Source: Actinomycetes bacterium (lineage in GTDB: Bacteria > Actinomycetota > Coriobacteriia > Anaerosomatales > JAGXFU01). From it: DNA of 64,000 nucleotides. Positions 1 to 9,168 of this stretch are shown piece after piece. The stretch spans positions 188,001-252,000 of the forward strand of contig JAGXFU010000005.1 in NCBI GenBank assembly GCA_024637115.1, written 5' to 3'. The notes under the pieces were generated by a model. It had not been told where the DNA came from, searched no databases, and worked only from the letters and a program-made list of their open reading frames with translations. The stretch's first letter is position 1. Every line of letters starts with the position of its first letter. Both the position numbers and the translations under genes were made by a program.

Positions 1-540
1 GCTCGCACCCGGCGATGCGCCGATCGTTGACCACCACTTCTCGAGCAGTATGCCGAGGCGTTCGACAAGCCTGCCAATGAACTCGCTCAAGGGAGACCGC
101 GTCTGGGGAACGCGTTCGCTCAGGAGCCGCGACAGCGCCTCGGGGTCCTGCTCGACACTCACCCCGGGTTCACCCAGGACACGGACCATCGACGCAAGAT
201 GTGCCTCGATCTCCGCCGCTATCTCAGCGCGGTCCGTGGGCGCATCGGCGGCATCAAGCGAGGCAACGAGAGCCCTGGTGACCGAGTTGTCTACATCAAG
301 GGCTCCCTCGGGCGTCTCGACCTCAACGGTGCCCGGCACCAGCGTGTTGATGGCGATGGCCAGGTCGGTACCCTGACGCTGCGTCATGGCCGTCGGGGCG
401 TTCGCCGCCAGGTCATGCGCTTCTGAGACATTCGCGGAGTACTCCTCGAGTGTGAGCGCACCCGCAGACGCGGCCAGAGCCAGACCACACAGCACCGCTG
501 CACACGTGCTCAGGCACCAGCGTGTCACCCGGCTACTCAT
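1..540 (-). CDS. Exported protein, N-terminal part only (runs off the window)
   Basis: Only the first 180 codons lie inside the window and the frame stays open to the edge. The ATG (538-540) overlaps the TGA of the upstream membrane-protein gene, so the two are probably translationally coupled. Residues about 7-27 form a signal peptide (RW, then a hydrophobic run ending AASAGA), so the product is exported or membrane-anchored. Residues 30-150 look like acidic helical sequence with no motif I recognise. The last visible part (SPLSEFIGRLVERLG, then KWW) resembles the stretch in front of a membrane segment. A DUF4129-type protein would fit the context, but this is a guess without the C-terminus. 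Confidence 0.7.
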   Translation of the reverse strand, partial: MSSRVTRWCLSTCAAVLCGLALAASAGALTLEEYSANVSEAHDLAANAPTAMTQRQGTDLAIAINTLVPGTVEVETPEGALDVDNSVTRALVASLDAADAPTDRAEIAAEIEAHLASMVRVLGEPGVSVEQDPEALSRLLSERVPQTRSPLSEFIGRLVERLGILLEKWWSTIGASPGAS

Positions 541-1415
541 GCGTTCCTCGCAGCAATCTCTCCAGCCTTGACCACAAGATCCATGCCCTCATTGCGGGCC
601 CGCAGATCCAGGTAGTAGAAGAACCACGAGAATTCAAGGAATGGCGCGATGAGCGAGGTTGCCGTAGCTGCCAGCACGCCCTCGAACGTCTTCCATCCGG
701 GCGATATCTCCTGGAACACGGCGTCGGGGCTGTTCACGCTCGCGATGATCTGACGAATCACCGCCGGCGAGTCCACGGCCGCTTCGAGGACAACCGCAAG
801 CAGACTCAGGACTATCGCAAAGCCGACCGTGCGCCAGAATGCGCCCCGGGTGAGACTCCATGAGCGTGTGAACGCTTTGTCGATCGGCGCGCGCTCCACC
901 ACCGTGGCAACGTGCGCCACCCGCAGCCGGGCCCACACGATGAGTCCGGGTATCAGCAGGAACATCGTGGCTGTGCCGACCGCGAGCGAGACGGTGAGCG
1001 ACAGGAGCAGCAGCCACAAGAAACGCGACTTACCAGCCCTGAGCATCTCTCGCACGCCGGGTCGCGAACCCGCGAGCATGGACGGAGCAAGCTGGAACAG
1101 GCACGCGACCAGATACACGCGCGCTGCAACAAACAGCGGGCTGATCAGATTCGAGAGCAGCGAGAGACTCTGTATCTGCGAATACTGATCCAGGAATGCA
1201 TCCTGCGATGGCTCTGCCAGGGTTCCAAAGAGCTGCAACAGACCCCGGGTGGAGAAGACCTGCGTAACGCCGAGCAGCATCGCGAGCGGGAACAACACGA
1301 TAAGTGCTGAGATTGCGATTGTCCGGAAGTTGGCCCGGTAGAGTTCGAATGCCCGGTCGAGGATGCGACCGTAGCCACGCGGGGCATGATCAGGCTGCAC
1401 GCTCAACTCCTTCAC
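537..1415 (-). CDS. Multi-spanning membrane protein, possibly GPDP membrane-domain-like
   Basis: A 292-residue integral membrane protein. It opens with a short cytosolic helix (GRILDRAFELYRANFRTI), followed by hydrophobic segments near residues 30-50, 85-110, 130-160, 190-215 and 240-265. The start resembles the repeat seen in membrane domains attached to glycerophosphodiester phosphodiesterases and related DUF proteins ('...AFELYRRNF...'), but there is no catalytic domain. Its stop overlaps the start of the next gene. The gap to birA upstream is only 37 bases, so it probably belongs to the same minus-strand transcript. Function is unknown; an envelope role is suggested by the exported partner downstream. 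Confidence 0.7.
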   Translation of the reverse strand: MKELSVQPDHAPRGYGRILDRAFELYRANFRTIAISALIVLFPLAMLLGVTQVFSTRGLLQLFGTLAEPSQDAFLDQYSQIQSLSLLSNLISPLFVAARVYLVACLFQLAPSMLAGSRPGVREMLRAGKSRFLWLLLLSLTVSLAVGTATMFLLIPGLIVWARLRVAHVATVVERAPIDKAFTRSWSLTRGAFWRTVGFAIVLSLLAVVLEAAVDSPAVIRQIIASVNSPDAVFQEISPGWKTFEGVLAATATSLIAPFLEFSWFFYYLDLRARNEGMDLVVKAGEIAARNA

Positions 1416-1452
1416 GTTGACTCATCCCACGGACATCTCTACTGCTGCCCCA

Positions 1453-2433
1453 CTACCCCCGCAGCGTCACATCTCCCGCGCTGATCGCGATGAGCCCCGC
1501 TGCGCCCTCGAGAAGCAGGCGTCCAAACTCATCGATTCCGGTAACACGGCCCTCACCACGCACGCTCCCATCGATGTCGCTCACGCGCACATCGCGGCCG
1601 GTGAGCATCGAACGCGACGCATACTCGACGGCCAGCTCCCCAAAACCATGCGCGGAGAACTCCTCGTATGTCCCGGCGATACCATCGAGCACAGCAGCCG
1701 CGACCGCAGCGAGGCGTGGAGCGTCCCCTACTTCTTCGGCAAGATACGTCGCACCCTCAAAGGACTCACTCGGCGCGTGCACATTGACTCCCACACCGGC
1801 TACGACCCACTCGGCCCGATCTGACTCCGCCGATGTTTCGAGCAGGACGCCCGCAAGCTTTCCACTCCGACCCGACATACCACCACCATCAAACCACACA
1901 TCATTAGGCCATTTGAGTCGTGGACGGGCACCCAGAGACTCGATACCTCGCGCTACCCCGAGCGCAACGACGAGCGCGAGCGGAGCAAGTTCGGCGAGTG
2001 GACGGATCGGTCGCAGCAACGCCGAGAGATAGACCCCGCCTTCCGGCGAGGACCACGATCTGCCGAGGCGACCCCTTCCGGCTGTCTGCCGAGCCGACAT
2101 GACGGCTGTTCCCTGTGGCGCTCCCTCCCGAGCGAGCACCTTGAGGTCATCGTTGGTCGAAGCCGTCTCGGCGTGCCCGGTCAGGTGCGTCCAGAACGGG
2201 GAGGCCAGGAGCGGCTTCACTTCCTCGGCAAGGGGGAGATCGGGTGAGGAGACGAGCACATAGCCCGATCCGGCTGCGGCATCGATACGATAGCCCAGCG
2301 ATCGAAGGGCGGCGATGTGCTTGGCGATTGCCGCACGAGACACGCCGAACCGGCGGGCAAGAAGCTCGCCGGAGATCCCTGTTTCGCGGGCGCCACGCAG
2401 AGCGACAAGCAGTTCATCGCGTCGAACGCTCAT
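1453..2433 (-). CDS. birA: Bifunctional biotin--protein ligase / biotin operon repressor
   Basis: BirA makes biotinyl-AMP from biotin and ATP and transfers biotin to the acceptor lysine of biotin-dependent carboxylases in the cytosol. The 326-residue product is full length for the bifunctional class. It has an N-terminal winged helix (residues 1-60, with SGELLARRFGVSRAAIAKHI), then the catalytic core with the biotinyl-AMP loop GRGRLGR (119-125) and KWPND (174-178), then a C-terminal SH3-like domain (about 275-326). The helix-turn-helix suggests it can also repress biotin genes, although none lie in the window. The ATG overlaps the stop of the DedA gene (ATGA), which ties it to the cofactor operon upstream. 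Confidence 0.95.
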   Translation of the reverse strand: MSVRRDELLVALRGARETGISGELLARRFGVSRAAIAKHIAALRSLGYRIDAAAGSGYVLVSSPDLPLAEEVKPLLASPFWTHLTGHAETASTNDDLKVLAREGAPQGTAVMSARQTAGRGRLGRSWSSPEGGVYLSALLRPIRPLAELAPLALVVALGVARGIESLGARPRLKWPNDVWFDGGGMSGRSGKLAGVLLETSAESDRAEWVVAGVGVNVHAPSESFEGATYLAEEVGDAPRLAAVAAAVLDGIAGTYEEFSAHGFGELAVEYASRSMLTGRDVRVSDIDGSVRGEGRVTGIDEFGRLLLEGAAGLIAISAGDVTLRG

Positions 2434-3146
2434 GAGTGATCCGAGGAATCGGTGGGCTCACCGGTAGCGTCGGGGGCGGAGTCTGCCGCGGCGTGCCGTT
2501 TCTCAGAGAGCCTCTTGCGCCCCCGCATTGCGATGATGATAACCGCAACGAACAGAACCATGCCGACCGCGCCGATCTGCTGCATGATCCTGAGCGCCTG
2601 ATCGAAATTCTCGCCAACAAAGTAGCCGACCGCGCACATGATGCTCGTGTACGTGACCGCACCGAGTACCGTCCAGCCTTCGAAATATGCGAGTCGCATC
2701 TTGGAGACCCCGGCGATCATGGGCACGAAGTTCTTGAAGCCAGCTGCGAACCGCGACATGAACACCGTCTTGGAGCCGTGCTGGAAGAAGTACTGCTCGG
2801 CTTCTTCGATACGCTCCTCGGAGATGCGGAACCGACGTCCGAACTTGATGAGCGTCTCGCGTCCGCCGCGGCGTCCAACCCAGTAGCTGATGTTGCTTCC
2901 GGTGATCGTGCCGACCACGGAGGTGATCCACACCGCCGTGAGAGACAACTCTCCGTGTGCCGGCGATGCGAGAAATGCTGCCGCCATGACAACGGTCTCT
3001 CCCGGCGTGAACGATCCAACCACGAAGAGGTTCTCAAAGACCGTGAAGCCGAATACCAGGAAGTAGCCGTACTGGTTGAGGAGACTCAAGAACCAGTCAA
3101 CGAGCGCGATCCCGGTGATCGGGTCTATGGATGCAAATGGGTCCAC
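2430..3146 (-). CDS. DedA-family inner membrane protein (VTT domain)
   Basis: A 238-residue DedA/VTT-domain membrane protein. Members are thought to move lipid carriers or keep the proton gradient across the cytoplasmic membrane. The family pattern is visible: a re-entrant loop with GSFTPGETVVMAAAF, then the conserved SRFAAGFKNFVPMIAG segment with its arginine, and terminal TM helices ending in a basic, charged tail. I chose the GTG at 3144-3146 because it directly follows the TGA of the upstream gene and has AAAGGAG four bases before it; the frame is open for another 85 codons upstream, but that stretch lies inside the neighbouring gene. The substrate cannot be read from the sequence. Confidence 0.88.
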   Translation of the reverse strand: MDPFASIDPITGIALVDWFLSLLNQYGYFLVFGFTVFENLFVVGSFTPGETVVMAAAFLASPAHGELSLTAVWITSVVGTITGSNISYWVGRRGGRETLIKFGRRFRISEERIEEAEQYFFQHGSKTVFMSRFAAGFKNFVPMIAGVSKMRLAYFEGWTVLGAVTYTSIMCAVGYFVGENFDQALRIMQQIGAVGMVLFVAVIIIAMRGRKRLSEKRHAAADSAPDATGEPTDSSDHS

Positions 3147-3147
3147 G

Positions 3148-3684
3148 TCACTCCTTTGCACTCTCTTGAGCGCGCAGCTCGATCCGTTCGATGGCGGCTT
3201 CCCACTCGGAAGCGCGGGGATAACCGTATGCAATCGCGGCGAGGGAGACCGCAACGAGCAGCGGGCCATAGATGTTGAGTCCCGCAATGTAGGAGTAAAT
3301 GCCGCCCATGACCCCAACACCTTCGGCATAGGCGATGCGGATCCAGAAGAGCGTGCGAACAAACTCAAGCGTGCTGAGCTGACGAACAGGGCGTCCGCCA
3401 AGACCCACAGCGGGCCTGCTCGCCCGCCCTCGCTCGAGGATTCCGTCGATCACAAACGAGACTGCGGCGGCGCCGATTCCGGCTATGAGTAGCACTAGAC
3501 CAAACCATGCTGGCGCACCGGGCTCAACAGGCTGGGGTGCAATCAATGCGTACACATTCCCCACAACAATACCTGCGCCTATGAGCCACGTGAGTAGCTG
3601 GTGCGTGCGCACGGTCTTGTCGAGCAGTTCGTGCTGAGCCGAATCCACCCGCTGTGCCCCTCCCGATCGGCGTGTCATCGCCAC
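3148..3684 (-). CDS. Small multi-TM membrane protein of unknown function
   Basis: A 178-residue protein I do not recognise. It begins with a basic/polar cytosolic N-terminus (MAMTRRSGG...), has hydrophobic segments at roughly residues 32-50, 60-80, and 125-165, and ends in an amphipathic charged helix (ASEWEAAIERIELRAQ). It sits between nadC (22 bases away) and a DedA protein whose start codon touches its stop codon, so it is co-translated with DedA. No enzymatic motif or metal ligand is visible. It may be a partner of the DedA transporter, on position alone. Confidence 0.7.
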   Translation of the reverse strand: MAMTRRSGGAQRVDSAQHELLDKTVRTHQLLTWLIGAGIVVGNVYALIAPQPVEPGAPAWFGLVLLIAGIGAAAVSFVIDGILERGRASRPAVGLGGRPVRQLSTLEFVRTLFWIRIAYAEGVGVMGGIYSYIAGLNIYGPLLVAVSLAAIAYGYPRASEWEAAIERIELRAQESAKE

Positions 3685-3706
3685 GAGCCGTCAACCCTAC
3701 CTGAAC

Positions 3707-4627
3707 CTAAGGGTTGACCTCATCCAACCCGAAGTCGAGCGGCGATGCAAGAGTGAGAGCACTCGTTGACACCCGATCGACACCAATTTCTCGGAGAGCG
3801 GCAAGGCGCTCGAACCTGATCGAGCCTGATGCCTCGGTGACAACAGCAGCGTTAACCCGCTTCGCTGCGGCATGGACTGCGTGCAGCGCGTCACGCAGGG
3901 TGGCGTTGTCCATGTTGTCGAGCAGCACGTAATCGGCCCCCGCCAGCGTGACCTCGACGGCCTGCTCAGTCGTGTCGGCCTCGACCTCGATAGCAAGATC
4001 CGGGTGAGCTGCACGAGCAGCCGCAACGGCCGCAGCGATTCCTCCGGCGTGGCGAATGTGGTTGTCTTTCACGAGCACCATGTCGTGGAGACCGTCCCGA
4101 TGGTTATGTGCACCGCCCACGCGAACCGCGTACTTGGAGAGCGCCCGCAGTCCCGGTGGTGTCTTGCGCGTATCAACGACCTGCAGCGTCTCTCCGGCCT
4201 CGCGCTGCCATCGAGCTGCCTCGCTCGCGACGCCGGAAAGTATCATGAGGAGATTGAGCGCCACGCGCTCGGCGGCGAACACGAGCCGGGCCGGGCCTTC
4301 GACCTCGAGCACCACCGTGCCCGGATCAACAGTGCTGCCTTCGGCCACGAGCGGAAACACCTCGATTGCCCCGGGCATTCCTGCGCCGCGTGCCAGCATT
4401 TCAAAGGTATCCGCCACGAGCGGGAGTCCACACACGACTCCCGCCTCACGGGCCGTGACCACCCCGGCGAAGTACGCATCTTCGGGCACCACCGAGGCCG
4501 AGGTTACGTCTCGGGCAAGCAGCCCAGGTATAGCGATTCCGCCAAGGAGACCCTCCGGCGACACGCCAAGATCTTCGGCAAGCGCCGCCGCGATGATTGC
4601 TTTGGTGTTGGGCAGGTCGAAACTCAC
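3707..4627 (-). CDS. nadC: Nicotinate-nucleotide pyrophosphorylase (quinolinate phosphoribosyltransferase)
   Basis: NadC joins quinolinate to PRPP and releases CO2 to make nicotinate mononucleotide, the third step of de novo NAD synthesis. At 306 residues the length is normal or slightly long. Signature residues are present: DTRKTPPGLRALSKYAVRVG followed by GGAHNHRDGLHD (quinolinate and PRPP site), the KDNH motif, EVEAD and the barrel-end DNMD. Its ATG overlaps the stop of nadB by the ATGA arrangement, so nadA-nadB-nadC form one translationally coupled unit. Confidence 0.96.
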   Translation of the reverse strand: MSFDLPNTKAIIAAALAEDLGVSPEGLLGGIAIPGLLARDVTSASVVPEDAYFAGVVTAREAGVVCGLPLVADTFEMLARGAGMPGAIEVFPLVAEGSTVDPGTVVLEVEGPARLVFAAERVALNLLMILSGVASEAARWQREAGETLQVVDTRKTPPGLRALSKYAVRVGGAHNHRDGLHDMVLVKDNHIRHAGGIAAAVAAARAAHPDLAIEVEADTTEQAVEVTLAGADYVLLDNMDNATLRDALHAVHAAAKRVNAAVVTEASGSIRFERLAALREIGVDRVSTSALTLASPLDFGLDEVNP

Positions 4628-6303
4628 GGCCGGGCCTCCGTTTGGGGTTCGGGTGCTGCGGATTCAAAGCGCGGCTCCGCGCCCCGGCGCCACACGACAT
4701 GGCCGGCCCACTCCGCATCATCCCGCTGTGGATAGTCGAGGCGACTGTGTGTTCCGCGCGTCTCTGTCCGGAGCCACGCTGCGTGCGTGAGGAGGGTGGC
4801 CACGGTGATGAGATTCTGCAGCTCAAGATCGGCCGGATGGCGCAGGGCAACATCAAGGAGCGGCGTGAGGGTGTGCAGAATTGCCGCGGCCTCTTCGAGG
4901 GAGCCTTCGGAGCGCGTCATGCTCACGAACTGCGACATCGTATCTTGCAGCGTGTCGCGGGCGCGGGCCGTGGTCAGCGACGCAACCCGGTCCGCCGGTC
5001 CGCTCACAATGCGTGCGGGTCGAACCCCGCTCGGCTCATCTTCGAGCGCACGCATGATTCGACGCGAGAACACCAATCCTTCGAGCAGCGAGTTGCTCGC
5101 AAGCCGGTTAGCGCCGTGAAGGCCGCTCGCAGTAACCTCTCCTGACGCGTACAGCCCCGAAAGCGAGGTGCGCCCGTCGATATCGACTCGCACACCGCCG
5201 ATCATGTAGTGAGCGGCGGGGGCAACCGGAATCAGATCGGTCGACAGGTCGTAGCCCGCCTCGCCACACGTCTCCCAGATCGTGGGGAACCGCGTCTTGA
5301 GGTAGTCCGCTCCAAGGTGACGTGCATCGAGCCAGACGTTTGGCCGATCACAGCGTGCCATGACCTTCTCGATCTCCCGGCTCACCACATCACGTGGCGC
5401 GAGTTCGGCAAGCGGGTGCACACCGAGCATGAAGCGCTCCTCGTTGCAGTCGAGCAGGAGTGCCCCTTCGCCACGAAGCGCCTCGGTGATCAAGAACTTG
5501 GGGCTCGCATCGGAGTCCAATGCGGTGGGGTGGAACTGGACGAATTCGAGATCAGCCACCTCGGCACCGGCACGCCAGGCCGCAGCCACTCCGTCGCCGG
5601 TCGCGATCAGAGGATTGGTCGTGACACGGTACGCCTGCCCACACCCTCCGGTTGCAAGAATCACCGTATCCGCCCAGAAGACCTCGAGCCGACGGGTCTG
5701 CGTGTTGTGCATCACCGCGCCCACGCAGCGGTCACCCGCAGTGAGCAAGTCGACCAGGAACCGTTCCTCGAACAGCTCCACACCCCGGGCATTGCGCACG
5801 AATGCAGTGAGCGCATCCTGAACCGCCGCGCCCGTGGCATCTCCACTGTGGAGCACGCGCGGAAGGGAATGTCCTCCCTCCCGGGTAAGCGCCACTCGAC
5901 CGTCTGCGGCACTGTCAAAATGCACGCCGAGGGACTGGAGATCCTTGAGTGCCTCGGCAGCTTCGCCTACAACGGCACGGACCACCTCGGGGTCATTGAT
6001 GCCTGCGCCAACAACGAGCGTGTCGGCGAGATGCAGTTCGACCGAGTCCGCCTCGCCGACCGCACCGGCAATACCCCCCTGCGCGTACCAGGTATTGGTC
6101 TCGCGAATGCGCCCCTTGGTAACGAGCGCGACCGTGCTCTCGGTGCTCGCTGCAATTGCGGCAGTGATACCCGCGATACCACTTCCGATCACCAGCACAT
6201 CGGCCGTGTGCGCGTCGAGCTCATTGGTGTCGAACTCAACCAGATAGCGCCGCCCGAGCGAATCAGGCAGCGATGCAGCGGGCTGTCGGCCTACATCAGC
6301 CAA
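4624..6303 (-). CDS. nadB: L-aspartate oxidase
   Basis: NadB is a flavoenzyme that oxidises L-aspartate to iminoaspartate for NadA; in anaerobes fumarate replaces oxygen as electron acceptor. The 559-residue protein has the FAD dinucleotide fold near residue 38 (VIGSGIAGITAAIAA), the conserved TKGRIRETNTWYAQGGIAG segment, the fumarate-reductase-like active region (EFVQFHPTAL, then RGEGA) and the HYMIGGVRVD block. The frame starts with a TTG at 6301-6303 that overlaps the nadA stop; a later start is possible since the first ~30 residues are poorly conserved. Confidence 0.94.
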   Translation of the reverse strand: MADVGRQPAASLPDSLGRRYLVEFDTNELDAHTADVLVIGSGIAGITAAIAASTESTVALVTKGRIRETNTWYAQGGIAGAVGEADSVELHLADTLVVGAGINDPEVVRAVVGEAAEALKDLQSLGVHFDSAADGRVALTREGGHSLPRVLHSGDATGAAVQDALTAFVRNARGVELFEERFLVDLLTAGDRCVGAVMHNTQTRRLEVFWADTVILATGGCGQAYRVTTNPLIATGDGVAAAWRAGAEVADLEFVQFHPTALDSDASPKFLITEALRGEGALLLDCNEERFMLGVHPLAELAPRDVVSREIEKVMARCDRPNVWLDARHLGADYLKTRFPTIWETCGEAGYDLSTDLIPVAPAAHYMIGGVRVDIDGRTSLSGLYASGEVTASGLHGANRLASNSLLEGLVFSRRIMRALEDEPSGVRPARIVSGPADRVASLTTARARDTLQDTMSQFVSMTRSEGSLEEAAAILHTLTPLLDVALRHPADLELQNLITVATLLTHAAWLRTETRGTHSRLDYPQRDDAEWAGHVVWRRGAEPRFESAAPEPQTEARP

Positions 6304-7225
6304 TCGCGACCATCCGCTCCACGGAACCGAGCGCTGCCTCGCGAGTATCGGCAGGCACGTCGATCTCTCCGGTCATGTCGCGCAGACAATCACGAACCTT
6401 CTCGATTGTGGTGACCTTCATGTTCGGACAGATCATGCTCGGCGTAAGGTTCACAAAGCGCTTGCCCGGTGCGGCCTTGGAGAGCGCGTGAATCAGTCCC
6501 TCCTCGGTGACAACGATGAACTCATCGGCATCGGAATCCGCCGCATAGCGCAACATCTGGCTCGTGGAGAGGACTGCATGGGCGAGGTTCACCACCTCGG
6601 GACGACATTCTGGATGCGCGATGACCTCCGCGTTCGGGTGGCGCTCGCGCGCTTCCGTGACCTGCTCGGCTGTCACGTTATCGTGCGTTGGGCAACAGCC
6701 GTCCCATGGCACGACCTCGATCCCGGGCAGCGATCGGGCCACCCAATTCGCGAGGTTGCGATCGGGTCCGAACAAGACGCGACGCGCACCGGTGGTCTCT
6801 GTCAGATGACGAACCACCTCGACCGCGTTTGCGCTCGTGACACACACATCGGTAAGCGCCTTGACGGCCGCTGTGGAATTGACGTAGGTGACGACCGGTA
6901 CACCCGGATTATCGGCTTTCCACGCAGCAAGATCGTTCGCGTCCATCATGTCGGCCATCGGACAACCGGCGCGTGGCTCGGGCATGAGCACCGTCTTGGT
7001 CGGCGAGATGATCTTTGCCGTCTCGGCCATGAAATGCACGCCTGCAAACACGATCACGCTCGCATCGGTAGCCGCTGCCTGTCGAGCCAGACCAAGTGAG
7101 TCGCCGGTGAAATCGGCGATGTCCTGGACCTCGGCGCGCTGATAGTTGTGAGCGATGATCACCGCGTCTCGCTCATGTGCGAGTTGGCGGATCTCCTCGG
7201 CGATATGCGGGTCGAGCTGAGGCAT
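6296..7225 (-). CDS. nadA: Quinolinate synthase
   Basis: NadA condenses iminoaspartate with dihydroxyacetone phosphate to quinolinate using an oxygen-sensitive [4Fe-4S] cluster. The three cysteines expected for the cluster are visible in RAGCPMADMMD, DGCCPTHDNV and HPECRPEV, together with the early AHNYQRAEVQD motif. I placed the start at ATG 7223-7225 (MPQLDPHIAEEI): AAAGGA lies just upstream and the 309-residue length fits the family; the frame opens 21 codons earlier, inside panC. It is downstream of panC and overlaps nadB by eight bases. Confidence 0.95.
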   Translation of the reverse strand: MPQLDPHIAEEIRQLAHERDAVIIAHNYQRAEVQDIADFTGDSLGLARQAAATDASVIVFAGVHFMAETAKIISPTKTVLMPEPRAGCPMADMMDANDLAAWKADNPGVPVVTYVNSTAAVKALTDVCVTSANAVEVVRHLTETTGARRVLFGPDRNLANWVARSLPGIEVVPWDGCCPTHDNVTAEQVTEARERHPNAEVIAHPECRPEVVNLAHAVLSTSQMLRYAADSDADEFIVVTEEGLIHALSKAAPGKRFVNLTPSMICPNMKVTTIEKVRDCLRDMTGEIDVPADTREAALGSVERMVAIG

Positions 7226-7244
7226 CTGCGAGTCCTTTCGGTCG

Positions 7245-8105
7245 CTACTCGATCGGAGCGATTGCGGCGTTGTCGATAAGTCGCACACTTCCCAGTCGCG
7301 CCGCGAGGATCACGCGCGCAGGCCCTGAAAGCGAGCCCGCTTCTCGGAGTGGCGCCAGCGTCTCGGGGTCAACGAGAGCCGCATAGTCGAGCTCGAGCGA
7401 CGGGCGCGACGCGAATTCCTCGGCAAGTGCCGACTCGATGGTGGCGATGTCGCGCTCGCCCCACGCCACGGCCTGCGCAGCGGCTTCGAGGGCTTCGCAC
7501 AGCGCGACCGCCTCGCCACGCTCGGTCGGTGACAGCAGCGCATTGCGCGACGACATGGCGAGCCCGTCGCGTTCGCGCACGATCGGGCAGCCAACGATCG
7601 TGGTCGGCTCGTCGAGGTCGCGCACGAGACGCCCGATCACTTTGAGTTGCTGGTAGTCCTTCTCGCCAAAGAACGCGAGATCCGGACGGATGATGTTGAG
7701 AAGCTTGGTCACGACCGTGCAGACGCCCTCGAAATGGCCGGGACGCGATGCGCCCTCCCACATGTCCGCGAGCGGACCGGGAGAGACCACCACCTGGGCA
7801 TCCGCGGCGTACATGGCGCCCACGCTCGGTGCGAACACGAGATCCACACCCTCGGCAACCAGAAGCGAGAGATCGTGCTCCAGATTGCGGGGATAGGCGT
7901 TCAGGTCTGCAGCATCGCCGAACTGCGTGGGATTCACGAAGATCGACACCGCCGTGTAGTCTGCTCGCTTGCGAGACGCACGCACGAGCGACAGATGCCC
8001 GTCGTGCAAGGCACCCATCGTGGGTACGAGTCCGATACGCTTGCCCTCGCGACGTGCCGCGAGTACCGCGCTGCGTGCCTCTTCTTTTGATGAAACGCGC
8101 TCCAT
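7245..8105 (-). CDS. panC: Pantothenate synthetase
   Basis: PanC ligates pantoate and beta-alanine with ATP, through pantoyl adenylate, to give pantothenate for coenzyme A. The 286-residue length is standard. Visible motifs are the nucleotide-binding PTMGALHDGHLSLVR near residue 28 (HIGH-like), FVNPTQF, the EKDYQQLKVI stretch and the KMSKS-equivalent AMSSRNALLS. The gene lies 19 bases after panB on the same strand. No panD or panE is seen in the window, so beta-alanine and pantoate supply must come from elsewhere. Confidence 0.96.
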   Translation of the reverse strand: MERVSSKEEARSAVLAARREGKRIGLVPTMGALHDGHLSLVRASRKRADYTAVSIFVNPTQFGDAADLNAYPRNLEHDLSLLVAEGVDLVFAPSVGAMYAADAQVVVSPGPLADMWEGASRPGHFEGVCTVVTKLLNIIRPDLAFFGEKDYQQLKVIGRLVRDLDEPTTIVGCPIVRERDGLAMSSRNALLSPTERGEAVALCEALEAAAQAVAWGERDIATIESALAEEFASRPSLELDYAALVDPETLAPLREAGSLSGPARVILAARLGSVRLIDNAAIAPIE

Positions 8106-8124
8106 GCGCCCTCCCCGTCAGACT

Positions 8125-9036
8125 CTAGGCTTCATCGGCGCGAACCACGCCAACCGCACGCGCACTGCTCGCACGCAGACGGTCGACCTCGGCCACCACC
8201 GTCGTATCCATCGATGTAGACTCCTCTGCACTCGGAAACGCGCCGCCGCGCACATCGCTCGCATAGCCCGCAACGGCGTCGCGAATGACGGTGCCGACAT
8301 CCGCATACCGCCTGGCATGCCGAGGAACGAATTCTCCGCCCAGGCCGAGCAGGTCATGAAAGACCTGGACCTGACCATCGCACCCCGCGCCGGCACCAAT
8401 GCCGATCGTGGGAATCGAGAGCTCCCGAGAGACCATCTCAGCGAGTTCGGTCGGGATGCACTCGAGAACGATACTGAACGCCCCGGCATCCTCAAGTGCT
8501 CGACAGTCCTCGATGAGCGCAAGTGCCACTGGTGTCTCCCTACCCTGCACCTTGTATCCGCCGAGTTGATGCACGCTCTGCGGGGTGAGCCCCACATGTC
8601 CCATCACCGGAATCCCGGATTCCACGAGACGGGCAACCGTGCTCGCCATGTGTCTGCCGCCCTCCAGCTTCACCGCGTGCGCGCCGGCCTCGGCCATCAG
8701 ACGACCCGCGTTTCGCAGCGCATCCTCGGGCGTTACCTGGAACGACATGAACGGCATGTCCGCAATCACCAATGCGTGCGTGGTGCCGCGCACAACGGCT
8801 CGTGTGTGGTGCACCATGTCCTCCATGGTCACCGGTAGCGTTGAGTCATGTCCGAGCACGACCATGCCAAGAGAATCGCCCACGAGGATCGCATCGACTC
8901 CGGCCTCATCCACCAATCGGGCAGATGATGTGTCGTATGCGGTCAACATGACGATCGGGGTGCGGGCGGCTTTCATCGCCCCTAGGTCATGCGTCGTGAC
9001 AGGCCGCGCAGGATCCATCGGTACGGTTGCGCTCAC
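8125..9036 (-). CDS. panB: 3-methyl-2-oxobutanoate hydroxymethyltransferase
   Basis: PanB transfers a hydroxymethyl group from methylenetetrahydrofolate to ketoisovalerate, giving ketopantoate. The 303-residue protein shows VGDSLGMVVLGHDST, the substrate region KLEGG, GHVGLTPQSVH, and the GIGAGAGCDGQVQVFHDLLG block. I chose GTG at 9034-9036 (VSATVPMDPARPV) because GGAAGGAGT sits ten bases before it; the open frame extends 41 codons further upstream but that part does not look like the family. About 40 C-terminal residues go beyond the barrel. It needs a folate cofactor, and the fol genes lie immediately upstream. Confidence 0.94.
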   Translation of the reverse strand: MSATVPMDPARPVTTHDLGAMKAARTPIVMLTAYDTSSARLVDEAGVDAILVGDSLGMVVLGHDSTLPVTMEDMVHHTRAVVRGTTHALVIADMPFMSFQVTPEDALRNAGRLMAEAGAHAVKLEGGRHMASTVARLVESGIPVMGHVGLTPQSVHQLGGYKVQGRETPVALALIEDCRALEDAGAFSIVLECIPTELAEMVSRELSIPTIGIGAGAGCDGQVQVFHDLLGLGGEFVPRHARRYADVGTVIRDAVAGYASDVRGGAFPSAEESTSMDTTVVAEVDRLRASSARAVGVVRADEA

Positions 9037-9168
9037 TGCGAACCAACTCCTTCCCGGTTCTGCCGTCCCAGCCTCGGTCTTTGAGGTCCAGGCGGCCCCG
9101 TTGCGGGGGGAAAGTGAGTATACCCGAGAGCGCGCACTGCGTCCCGTAGGCACGAACACCCCCGGGGC

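Noticed and set aside
2436-3278. 280-codon plus-strand frame
   Set aside because: It overlaps the DedA and neighbour genes; composition is that of an antisense shadow.
5209-6414. 401-codon plus-strand frame
   Set aside because: It is exactly antisense to nadB and nadA, which have strong family motifs, and its own translation has no motif.
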